A stretch of 5,365 nt of DNA from Calditrichota bacterium (GTDB lineage Bacteria; Zhuqueibacterota; Zhuqueibacteria; Zhuqueibacterales; Geothermadaptataceae), in assembly GCA_008501545.1 (NCBI GenBank), contig QQUM01000412.1:1-5365 (forward strand), in the 5' to 3' direction. The notes under the pieces are model-generated. The model searched no databases, had not been told where the DNA came from, and was given only the letters and a program-made list of their open reading frames with translations. Positions within the stretch are counted from its first letter, which is position 1; every line of letters begins with the position of its first letter. Positions 1 through 5,365 of this stretch are shown piece after piece. A program made the translations under genes and the position numbers.

Positions 1-140
1 TTGATGCATTCCATATTAAAAACAAGACAGCCGGGAAAGAAGTCAAAAAGGCAAGCAAAGCCCTGGCAAAAGCTTTTGTCGCATCTGCACAAATAGATCA
101 TTACGATTATTACATCGAGAAAATGCATAAGCCTGAATAA
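1..140 (+). CDS. C-terminal end of an unidentified protein (partial)
   Basis: The frame beginning at base 3 is open from the window edge to the TAA at 138-140 and gives the last 45 residues of a protein whose start lies outside the window. The tail is rich in lysine and alanine (residues such as KEVKKASKALAKAF) and ends in a Tyr/His-rich stretch (HYDYYIEKMHKPE). It looks like an amphipathic helix followed by a short polar end. I recognise no family; in particular it does not resemble the C-terminus of polyphosphate kinase. Only 22 bases separate its stop from the next start, so it probably belongs to the same operon as the phosphatase gene. Coding status rests on the open frame, plausible composition and close spacing. 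Confidence 0.55.
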   Translation, partial: DAFHIKNKTAGKEVKKASKALAKAFVASAQIDHYDYYIEKMHKPE

Positions 141-162
141 GCATCATTCAGTATACAATACC

Positions 163-1068
163 ATGAAATTAGCCGCTGTTGATATTGGGTCGAACGCCGT
201 TCGTTTACTTTTGTCGCGGGTTTACGATGAAAACGATACACCATTTTTTAAAAAGGAATCGTTGATTCGCATGCCGCTTCGCCTTGGCGAAGATGCCTTT
301 CTGCGAAAAAAAATTTCCCGGGAAAATATCGATCGACTTGTCGCAACGATGGTTGGTTTTCGCTATCTGATGAAAGGATATCCTGCAATCGATTACATGG
401 CGTGCGCCACATCTGCCATGCGAGAGGCGGAAAACAGCAAAGAAATCCTCAGGCAGGTTTACGAGGCGTCCGGAATCGAAATTGAAATCATTAGTGGAAT
501 GCGTGAGGCGGAGATTATTTATGCAAACCGAATTGCCGATCTTTTGGATCCAAATAAAAATTATTTGTACATCGATGTTGGTGGGGGCAGCACCGAGTTA
601 ACGCTCTTCAGTAACGGCGCCCCGCTGCAATCGCAATCGTTCAATATCGGGACCGTCCGGCTTCTCAATAATCTGGTTCCCGATACGTCCTGGGATGAAA
701 TGAAAAAGTGGGTAAAAATCAACATCAGGACGCTCGACAACCTGACAGCCATCGGCAGTGGTGGCAACATCAATAAACTGGTAAAAATCGCAAATGTGAA
801 ACAAGGCCGGTTTCTGCAAACAAAAAAGCTGCGTGAAATCGCGAAAATGCTGCAGAGCTTCTCCCTGGAAGATCGAATTCGCAAACTCAATATGCGCGCC
901 GACCGCGCCGATGTTATCGTGCCGGCAGCGCAAATTTATCTTTCCACACTCAAATGGGGACGCATAAAAGACATCAGCGTGCCGAGTATCGGGCTGGCTG
1001 ATGGCATCATCCATTTATTGTATGAGAAGCACACCACGAACTTTTTTAATCAGGCAAACGCATATTAG
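163..1068 (+). CDS. Ppx/GppA-family phosphatase, short two-domain form (exopolyphosphatase-like)
   Basis: This 301-residue protein has the sugar-kinase/actin/Hsp70 fold motifs of the Ppx/GppA family: phosphate-1 loop AAVDIGSNAVRLLL (residues 4-17), ATSAMREA (82-89), IISGMREAE (109-117) with E115 at the position of the catalytic glutamate, phosphate-2 loop IDVGGGSTE (137-145), the IGTVRL segment, IGSGGNIN (197-204) and the closing SIGLADG (275-281). Family members release terminal phosphate from polyphosphate or the gamma/5' phosphate of pppGpp; in the cytoplasm they link polyphosphate with stringent signalling. Enterobacterial Ppx and GppA have about 500 residues, so this protein has only the two actin-like domains and lacks the C-terminal HD-like region. 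Long-chain polyphosphate processivity may therefore be low, and the substrate (short polyphosphate or pppGpp) cannot be decided here. The ATG at 163 sits just before the phosphate-1 loop, as expected for the family; no clear Shine-Dalgarno sequence precedes it. It is followed 7 bases later by a CYTH phosphatase gene. Confidence 0.9.
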   Translation: MKLAAVDIGSNAVRLLLSRVYDENDTPFFKKESLIRMPLRLGEDAFLRKKISRENIDRLVATMVGFRYLMKGYPAIDYMACATSAMREAENSKEILRQVYEASGIEIEIISGMREAEIIYANRIADLLDPNKNYLYIDVGGGSTELTLFSNGAPLQSQSFNIGTVRLLNNLVPDTSWDEMKKWVKINIRTLDNLTAIGSGGNINKLVKIANVKQGRFLQTKKLREIAKMLQSFSLEDRIRKLNMRADRADVIVPAAQIYLSTLKWGRIKDISVPSIGLADGIIHLLYEKHTTNFFNQANAY

Positions 1069-1075
1069 AAAACAC

Positions 1076-1549
1076 ATGAAATCACAAATTGAAATCGAAC
1101 GAAAATTTAAAGTAAAAGAACTACCTGGCGATCTGGAAAAATTCAAAAACCAGAAAATCGAACAAGGGTATTTGGTCGTTGGGCAGGACGGCGATGAAGT
1201 CCGTTTGCGCAGAAAAGGTGAAAAATTACTCATGACAGTAAAAGGCGCCGGCTCGCTGGAACGAAAAGAGACTGAGATACAACTCACCGCGGATCAATTT
1301 GCAGCCTTGTGGCCGCTCACCGAAGGAAGACGCGTTGTAAAACGCCGCTACGAAATTCCAGTGGGGTCAACGCTTATCGAATTGGACATATATGACGGGC
1401 CGCTTAACCCACTGGTGACAACAGAAGTCGAATTCACATCCCGTGAAGCAAGCGCTGCTTTCACGCCGCCTGCGTGGATTGGAGAAGAAATCACATCAGA
1501 TAAACGGTATAAAAACAGAAATCTGGCACTCACCGGCATCCCGAAATAA
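1076..1549 (+). CDS. CYTH-domain protein, probable inorganic triphosphatase
   Basis: This 157-residue protein is a complete stand-alone CYTH (triphosphate tunnel metalloenzyme) domain. The signature ExExK is E6-I-E8-R-K10 in IEIERKF. Further tunnel residues fall in order: EVRLRRKG (41-48), LMTVKG (52-57), ERKETEI (62-68), VVKRRYEIP (87-95), IELDIYDG (101-108), TEVEF (116-120) and the C-terminal DKRYKNRNLA (142-151), which matches the rYkN..LA ending of bacterial inorganic triphosphatases. Such enzymes hydrolyse tripolyphosphate with a divalent metal in the cytoplasm; some members instead make cyclic AMP or cleave thiamine triphosphate, but this compact form next to polyphosphate genes favours triphosphatase. 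The frame is open from 1001, but the ATG at 1076 is chosen because it puts the ExExK motif at the extreme N-terminus, as usual, and avoids overlap with the phosphatase gene. No strong ribosome binding site is visible. Confidence 0.9.
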   Translation: MKSQIEIERKFKVKELPGDLEKFKNQKIEQGYLVVGQDGDEVRLRRKGEKLLMTVKGAGSLERKETEIQLTADQFAALWPLTEGRRVVKRRYEIPVGSTLIELDIYDGPLNPLVTTEVEFTSREASAAFTPPAWIGEEITSDKRYKNRNLALTGIPK

Positions 1550-1568
1550 CGAAAGTCCGATTCAAACA

Positions 1569-1985
1569 TTGTCACAGAAAAACCACAATCTCATCTACCC
1601 GCAATCCGGCGTGATCGCCTATCAAATGCAGCAAAGTGGTTTGCATCTGATGTTGATCACCAACAGAAAAGGGACGCGCTGGGTCATACCAAAAGGTATA
1701 GTTGAACCCGAGCTGACAGCCTTGCAGTCCGCCGAAAAAGAAGCGTTCGAGGAAGCCGGAATTGAAGGCCGATCCTTTGATGAATCCCTTGGTGAATTCA
1801 GCTATGAAAAATGGGGCGGGCTGTGTGTTGTTGAGGTTTTTCCACTTGAAGTGAAATCATTGGCTGAAGACTGGCCGGAAGCCTGTTTCCGCGAACGTGA
1901 ATGGGTCACGCCAGAAGAAGCTGTTAGGCGGGTACGCGAGCCGGAATTGAAGAATATTATTAGAAAATTTGCAAATCGCTATTGA
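1569..1985 (+). CDS. Nudix hydrolase, diphosphoinositol-polyphosphate/dinucleoside-polyphosphate hydrolase-like
   Basis: The predicted 138-residue protein is a single Nudix domain. With the TTG start, SGVIAYQ (13-19) is the first strand, WVIPKGIVEP (38-47) leads into the Nudix box, and KEAFEEAGIEG (57-67) supplies the metal-binding glutamates E58, E61 and E62. Two box positions deviate from GX5EX7REUXEEXGU: the first glutamate is Leu (L49) and the arginine is Lys (K57). As I recall, these changes are common in the WVIPKG-type subfamily related to DIPP/Ap4A hydrolases, so activity is not excluded. Likely substrates are nucleoside or inositol polyphosphates; the exact one is not visible. The frame is open back to a GTG at 1443, but that would overlap the CYTH gene by 107 bases and add a tail with no Nudix character. 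TTG 1569 is the only ATG/GTG/TTG codon between the CYTH stop and the domain, with a purine-rich GAAAG at 1551-1555. Domain identity is secure; the start is moderate. Confidence 0.82.
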   Translation: MSQKNHNLIYPQSGVIAYQMQQSGLHLMLITNRKGTRWVIPKGIVEPELTALQSAEKEAFEEAGIEGRSFDESLGEFSYEKWGGLCVVEVFPLEVKSLAEDWPEACFREREWVTPEEAVRRVREPELKNIIRKFANRY

Positions 1986-2039
1986 TCAGTTTTTCAAAAG
2001 TAATGTCCGATAAAACGCCATAAAACAAGATTGGAAAGA

Positions 2040-3608
2040 ATGTTAAACTCAAAAAAGCAAATATTCATACTGGAAAAACCAATCACCCAAACCGAATTTG
2101 CTGACCTTTTGCAAGCCCCGTTTGCTCTGAAATTTCATCCAGCCAGTGAGCATGAACACACATTTTTTGATACGTTCGACTGGCGATTGTATGCTGCAGA
2201 TCGCGTACTTGAACGCTTTCACAACACATTTCACATGAGTAACCATAAATCCGGGGAATTGGTTGAAAAATGGACATGGCGGCGCAAGCAGCTGCCAAAA
2301 TTTTCATGGGAATTGCCGGCAAACAGCATGCGGGATGTACTGGCCCCGATTCTCGAAGAACGGGCATTAATGCCAGTGGTGCATTCGATTCGCCGGATTA
2401 CCCCCATCGAAGTGAAAAATGAAGACGCCAAAACTGTGGTGCGCATGCAGTGGCACGACTACAGGATGAAGGATCAACCAGCCGATGTGCATCTGCTGGA
2501 AATTTCATCAGTCCGCGGATACGATAAAGAATTCGCTCTTCTGGAGCAATCCCTTCAAGATTTGAATACCGTTGAAAGTGCGAATGCGGCGCTATTCGTT
2601 CTTGCCGAAAATACCGGGCGAAAATCTTTGGATTATTCATCCAAACTCAATTTGCACCTGAAAAAAGAGATGACACTTGCTGAAGCTTGTCATCAGATTT
2701 TCAAACGTCTTTTCACAGTTATGCAGCAAAACCAGGCCGGCATGCGCGATGATGTTGATACGGAGTTTTTGCACGATTACCGTGTTGCCATTCGCCGTAC
2801 ACGATCAGCGTTGTCGCAGATTAAAGGTGTCTTTCCACAAGAAATTCGAAAACACCACCAAACACAATTCAGCTTTCTCGGAAAAATGACCAATCGCCTG
2901 CGCGACCTCGATGTGTATTTGCTGGCAGAAGACACATACCGGAATATGGTTCCCGGCTGGATGCGCGATGGATTGGCTGGTCTGTTCACTTATCTTAAAA
3001 CAGAACGCGACAAAGAATTGAAAGAATTTCTCATCCAACTGGACAAACCGGAAACTCAAAACCTTCTGCAATCCTGGCAATCCTTCATCGAAAAGATGAA
3101 GGCAGACCCTGCTTCCGCAGGAAAAGATGCATCCGAAAATGTGGCGTCGCTTAGCCAGTCGCTGATATTTAAAGCCTACAAAAAAGTGAAAAAAAATGGC
3201 GCCGCAATTCAACCGGAAACACCGGATGCCGCGGTGCATGCATTGCGCATCGATTGTAAAAAATTGCGTTATCTGATGGAGTTTTTTGAGTCGCTCTACC
3301 CCGAACATGAAATCAAATACTTAATAAAACAGCTCAAAAAACTGCAGGACAACCTTGGCGATTTCAACGATCTGGCGGTGCAGCAGGATACGTTGCGTAC
3401 ATTCATCGAACGCCATATTCAAGCCGGTGAGAAAAACCAACTTGGGCAGGCTGTCGCCATTGGCGGGCTCATTGCAGCCTTGCATGACCGGCAGATAACG
3501 GTGCGCGCAGAATTCCAGAAAACTTTCGCGACCTTCGCAAGCGAAAAGAACGTGGCTCTGTTTAAAAATCTTTTTCAAAAGGAAAAAACACAAAAGGATA
3601 GCGTGTGA
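2040..3608 (+). CDS. CHAD-domain polyphosphate-binding protein with degenerate CYTH-like N-terminus
   Basis: The 522-residue protein has a C-terminal CHAD domain (about 205-515) made of two helical repeats. Diagnostic segments are HDYRVAIRRTRSAL from H245, RLRDLDVYL around R288, HALRIDCKKLRYLMEFF from H400 and LKKLQDNLGDFNDLAV around L435. The His, Arg and Lys of these motifs form the basic surface that binds inorganic polyphosphate in characterised CHAD proteins. Residues 1-200 look like a decayed CYTH domain: FDTFDWRLY (43-51) matches the usual DTpdlrL, and LLEISSVRGYDKEF (from 152) matches the EiE-G strand. The N-terminal ExExK is missing (ILEKPI), so catalysis is unlikely and this part may be structural. 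No signal peptide or membrane segment is seen, so it is probably cytoplasmic, possibly on polyphosphate granules. The ATG at 2040 is preferred; a TTG at 2031 is an in-frame alternative, and neither has a well-spaced ribosome site. The stop overlaps the ParA start. Confidence 0.9.
   Translation: MLNSKKQIFILEKPITQTEFADLLQAPFALKFHPASEHEHTFFDTFDWRLYAADRVLERFHNTFHMSNHKSGELVEKWTWRRKQLPKFSWELPANSMRDVLAPILEERALMPVVHSIRRITPIEVKNEDAKTVVRMQWHDYRMKDQPADVHLLEISSVRGYDKEFALLEQSLQDLNTVESANAALFVLAENTGRKSLDYSSKLNLHLKKEMTLAEACHQIFKRLFTVMQQNQAGMRDDVDTEFLHDYRVAIRRTRSALSQIKGVFPQEIRKHHQTQFSFLGKMTNRLRDLDVYLLAEDTYRNMVPGWMRDGLAGLFTYLKTERDKELKEFLIQLDKPETQNLLQSWQSFIEKMKADPASAGKDASENVASLSQSLIFKAYKKVKKNGAAIQPETPDAAVHALRIDCKKLRYLMEFFESLYPEHEIKYLIKQLKKLQDNLGDFNDLAVQQDTLRTFIERHIQAGEKNQLGQAVAIGGLIAALHDRQITVRAEFQKTFATFASEKNVALFKNLFQKEKTQKDSV
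3594..3598 (+). promoter_or_regulatory. Ribosome binding site for the ParA-like gene, inside the CHAD gene
   Basis: AAGGA lies 6 bases before the GTG at 3605, inside the last codons of the CHAD gene. It is the best-placed Shine-Dalgarno sequence in the window and supports GTG 3605 as the true start, which forms a GTGA overlap with the CHAD stop. This arrangement suggests translational coupling of the two proteins. Confidence 0.6.
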
Positions 3609-4345
3609 AAGTTATAGCACTTTACAGTATAAAAGGTGGGGTTGGCAAAACAGCAAGTTGTGTAAATTTGGCGTACAGCGCAGCGAAATCCGGCGCCAAT
3701 GTGCTGATTTGCGATTTGGATCCTCAGGGTTCCGCTTCCTACTATTTCCGGATTCGTCCGGCAAAAAAATTAAGCCCGGAAAAATTAATCAAAGGCAGCA
3801 ACAAACTCACACGTCTCGTAAAAGGTACCGATTTCGAAGGTCTCGACTTGCTGCCATCCAATCTGTCTTTGCGCAATCTCGATTTGGCGCTCGATGAGGT
3901 CAAACACCGGCGCCGCAGGCTGCGTGGGACATTACAAACGTTTGCCAGTGATTACGACTTTGTCTTTCTCGATTGCCCACCCAATATCACGCTCGTATCC
4001 GAGAATATTTTTCGCGCATCCGATTGCATTCTCGTACCCGTTATTCCCACCACACTTTCTTTCCTCACCCTGGAAAAACTGGACAAATTCTTCAAAAAGG
4101 AGCACCTGAATCGCAAACAACTTTACCCCTTTTTCTCGATGGTTGAAGCCAGAAAGAAATTACACAAAAACATGATGCAGCAGATCAGCGTTGAGTACAA
4201 AAGAGTGCTCACGACGCCAATCCGTTATATGGCAGACATCGAAAAAATGGGGATTTACCGCAAGCCGGTTGCAGAATTTGCGCCCGGCTCACCGGCAGTT
4301 AGCGCTTATGAAGCGCTGTGGCTGGAGGTTTTGGCGATTTTATGA
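3605..4345 (+). CDS. ParA/MinD-family ATPase, orphan (no ParB in view)
   Basis: The 246-residue protein is a complete ParA-type P-loop ATPase. The deviant Walker A motif KGGVGKT is at 10-16, including the signature lysine K10 needed for ATP-sandwich dimers. Walker A' is DLDPQGS at 37-43 and Walker B is FVFLDCPPN at 119-127, followed by the VPVIPTTLSFLTL segment usual in ParA proteins. There is no N-terminal helix-turn-helix extension of the plasmid ParA type Ia kind and no obvious MinD-like C-terminal membrane helix. Dimers of this family typically bind DNA non-specifically and move plasmids, chromosomes or protein cargo over the nucleoid. Arginines and lysines in MVEARKKLHKN and KHRRRRLRG could serve DNA binding. 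No parB follows; the partner is more likely encoded by the coupled CHAD gene upstream or elsewhere. GTG start with AAGGA 6 bases upstream and a 4-base overlap with the CHAD gene. The cargo is inference only. Confidence 0.9.
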   Translation: MKVIALYSIKGGVGKTASCVNLAYSAAKSGANVLICDLDPQGSASYYFRIRPAKKLSPEKLIKGSNKLTRLVKGTDFEGLDLLPSNLSLRNLDLALDEVKHRRRRLRGTLQTFASDYDFVFLDCPPNITLVSENIFRASDCILVPVIPTTLSFLTLEKLDKFFKKEHLNRKQLYPFFSMVEARKKLHKNMMQQISVEYKRVLTTPIRYMADIEKMGIYRKPVAEFAPGSPAVSAYEALWLEVLAIL

Positions 4346-4449
4346 ACACGAAGAAGAGATTTGTCTTTGGTTGGGCGAGTGAAATTCGAATTGCTATATC
4401 ATGCGTTCGATATAAGATCATTATAATTTGCCAATTACCATATCACTAG
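4342..4449 (+). pseudogene. Possible truncated gene start running into the repeat array
   Basis: An ATG at 4342 overlaps the ParA stop codon as ATGA, the classic layout of the next gene in an operon. The frame reads MNTKKRFVFGWA before it enters the first 176-base repeat at about 4379, and it ends at TAG 4447-4449 after 35 codons. GGAGG at 4324-4328 is 13 bases upstream, rather far for a ribosome site. Only the first 12 codons are unique sequence; the remainder is translated repeat and does not look like protein. It may be the left remnant of a gene broken or displaced by the array, or chance. I recognise no family from so few residues. Confidence 0.3.
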
Positions 4450-5365
4450 AGCGAAAGCGTCCCGCTGAGCGGAACACACGTTGTCCTCGGCGGGACGCCT
4501 TCGGACTAGTTCCACGGAGTCTAATCTATCACTCAGCTATTTTTTAAATCGAAAGTGAAATTCGAATTGCTATATCATGCGTTCGATATAAGATCATTAT
4601 AATTTGCCAATTACCATATCACTAGAGCGAAAGCGTCCCGCTGAGCGGAACATGTGTTGTTCTCGGCGGGACGCCTTCGGACTAGTTCCACGGAGTCCAA
4701 TCTATCACTCAGGTAATTTTTAAATCGAAAGTGAAATTCGAATTGCTATATCATGCGTTCGATATAAGATCATTATGATTTGCCAAATATCATATCACTA
4801 GAGCGAAAGCGTCCCGCTGAGCGGAACACACGTTGTCCTCGGCGGGACGCCTTCGGACTAGTTCCACGGAGTCCAATCTATCTCTTAGCTATTTTTTAAA
4901 TCGAAAGTGAAATTCGAATTGCCATATTATGCGTTCGATATAAGATCATTATAATTTGCCAATTACCATATCACTAGAGCGAAAGCGTCCCGCTGAGCGG
5001 AACACACGTTGTCCTCGGCGGGACGCCTTCGGACTAGTTCCACGGAGTCTAATCTATCACTCAGCTATTTTTTAAATCGAAAGTGAAATTCGAATTGCCA
5101 TATTATGCGTTCGATATAAGATCATTATAATTTGCCAATTACCATATCACTAGAGCGAAAGCGTCCCGCTGAGCGGAACACACGTTGTCCTCGGCGGGAC
5201 GCCTTCGGACTAGTTCCACGGAGTCTAATCTATCACTCAGCTATTTTTTAAATCGAAAGTGAAATTCGAATTGCCATATTATGCGTTCGATATAAGATCA
5301 TTATAATTTGCCAATTACCATATCACTAGAGCGAAAGCGTCCCGCTGAGCGGAACACACGTTGTC
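4379..5365. repeat. Tandem array of 176-base repeats, five full copies plus a partial sixth
   Basis: Each copy begins GTGAAATTCGAATTGC and the starts fall at 4379, 4555, 4731, 4907, 5083 and 5259, an exact 176-base period without insertions or deletions. The last copy is cut at the window edge after 107 bases. Each unit has an AT-rich first part (with TATAAT, e.g. 4422-4427), a GC-rich long hairpin, and an AT-rich end with a T run. Copies 4 and 5, and the visible part of 6, are identical. Copy 1 differs from them at two positions; copy 2 carries most of its changes in the hairpin loop and copy 3 in the AT-rich parts. Because 176 is not a multiple of 3, the array is not a protein repeat. It covers the only long stretch of the window without a convincing gene. 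No transposase, target-site duplication or spacer pattern is visible. Confidence 0.97.
4445..4510. other. Long imperfect hairpin in repeat copy 1 (same in all full copies)
   Basis: Reading inward, ACTAG (4445-4449) pairs with CTAGT (4506-4510), then a 2x2 mismatch, CGAA with TTCG (4452-4455, 4500-4503), a 1x1 mismatch, then a 13-pair GC-rich stem (4457-4469 with 4486-4498, one T/G that would be a U-G wobble in RNA) and a 16-base loop. That is 22 pairs over 66 bases. Equivalent structures lie at 4621-4686, 4797-4862, 4973-5038 and 5149-5214, and the left half of a sixth starts at 5325. The downstream side lacks an adjacent T run, so it is not a standard intrinsic terminator, although it could still impede transcription coming from the ParA gene. 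It may act as RNA structure or as a DNA cruciform. Confidence 0.8.

Noticed and set aside
1..140. Left-edge gene tail as polyphosphate kinase
   Set aside because: A kinase would suit the cluster, but the Lys/Ala-rich tail shows none of the C-terminal motifs of Ppk1 or Ppk2.
1001..1075. Upstream extension of the CYTH reading frame by 25 residues
   Set aside because: It overlaps the end of the phosphatase gene, and the ATG at 1076 places the ExExK motif at the normal N-terminal position.
1443..1568. GTG start at 1443 for the Nudix gene
   Set aside because: It would overlap the CYTH gene by 107 bases in another frame and adds residues without Nudix character.
2805..3308. 167-codon open frame on the minus strand inside the CHAD gene
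   Set aside because: It is antisense to clear CHAD motifs, its product is rich in Cys and Phe, and it shows no recognisable domain; it is a shadow of the real gene.
4422..4427. TATAAT as a promoter within each repeat
   Set aside because: The hexamer is perfect, but no convincing -35 element lies 16-18 bases upstream and the region is AT-rich; kept only as a remark in the array entry.
4457..4515. Rho-independent terminator after the ParA gene
   Set aside because: The GC-rich stem is strong, but the bases after it are mixed and lack a T tract; the T run of the unit comes about 40 bases later.
4379..5365. CRISPR array
   Set aside because: The whole 176-base unit is repeated; there are no short repeats separated by unique spacers and no cas genes.
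4379..5365. Integron cassette array with attC-like hairpins
   Set aside because: The hairpin ends are ACTAG/CTAGT without the attC core bases, units have no reading frame, and they are nearly identical rather than different cassettes.

Overview
The window holds a compact, single-strand (+) gene cluster (about 1-4345) followed by a tandem repeat array (about 4379-5365) that runs off the right edge. Five complete genes have recognisable domains: a short Ppx/GppA phosphatase, a CYTH-domain triphosphatase, a Nudix hydrolase of the diphosphoinositol-polyphosphate-hydrolase-like type, a CHAD protein with a degenerate CYTH-like N-terminus, and a ParA/MinD-type ATPase. A gene tail at the left edge (to 140) has no recognisable family. 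Gaps between genes are 7 to 54 bases, and the CHAD and ParA genes overlap by 4 bases (GTGA), so the set is probably one transcription unit that begins left of the window.

The functional theme is inorganic polyphosphate and related phosphoanhydrides. Ppx/GppA, CYTH and Nudix proteins hydrolyse polyphosphate, triphosphate, (p)ppGpp or diphosphate-containing molecules, and CHAD domains are established polyphosphate-binding modules that in some bacteria coat polyphosphate granules. A ParA-type ATPase translationally coupled to the CHAD gene, with no ParB in view, invites the idea that it positions polyphosphate granules as McdA-like ATPases position carboxysomes. That is inference from gene order; the sequence does not prove it.

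Right of the cluster there is no convincing intact gene. From 4379 the sequence is a head-to-tail array with an exact period of 176 bases: five full copies and a sixth cut by the window edge. Each full copy carries a long imperfect inverted repeat (66 bases, 22 pairs, 16-base loop) whose paired arms do not vary in the visible copies, although 14 other positions do. Copies 4, 5 and the visible part of 6 are identical, which points to recent amplification or homogenisation. A short reading frame starting at 4342, overlapping the ParA stop as ATGA, runs into the array after 12 codons and may be the remnant of a sixth downstream gene.

The organism is a bacterium. Moderate base composition, AT-rich start regions often without a clear Shine-Dalgarno sequence, and the short 301-residue Ppx/GppA would fit the Bacteroidota/Calditrichota/Ignavibacteria side of the tree, but this is a low-confidence guess. 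No tRNA, rRNA, CRISPR array, transposase or phage gene was seen.
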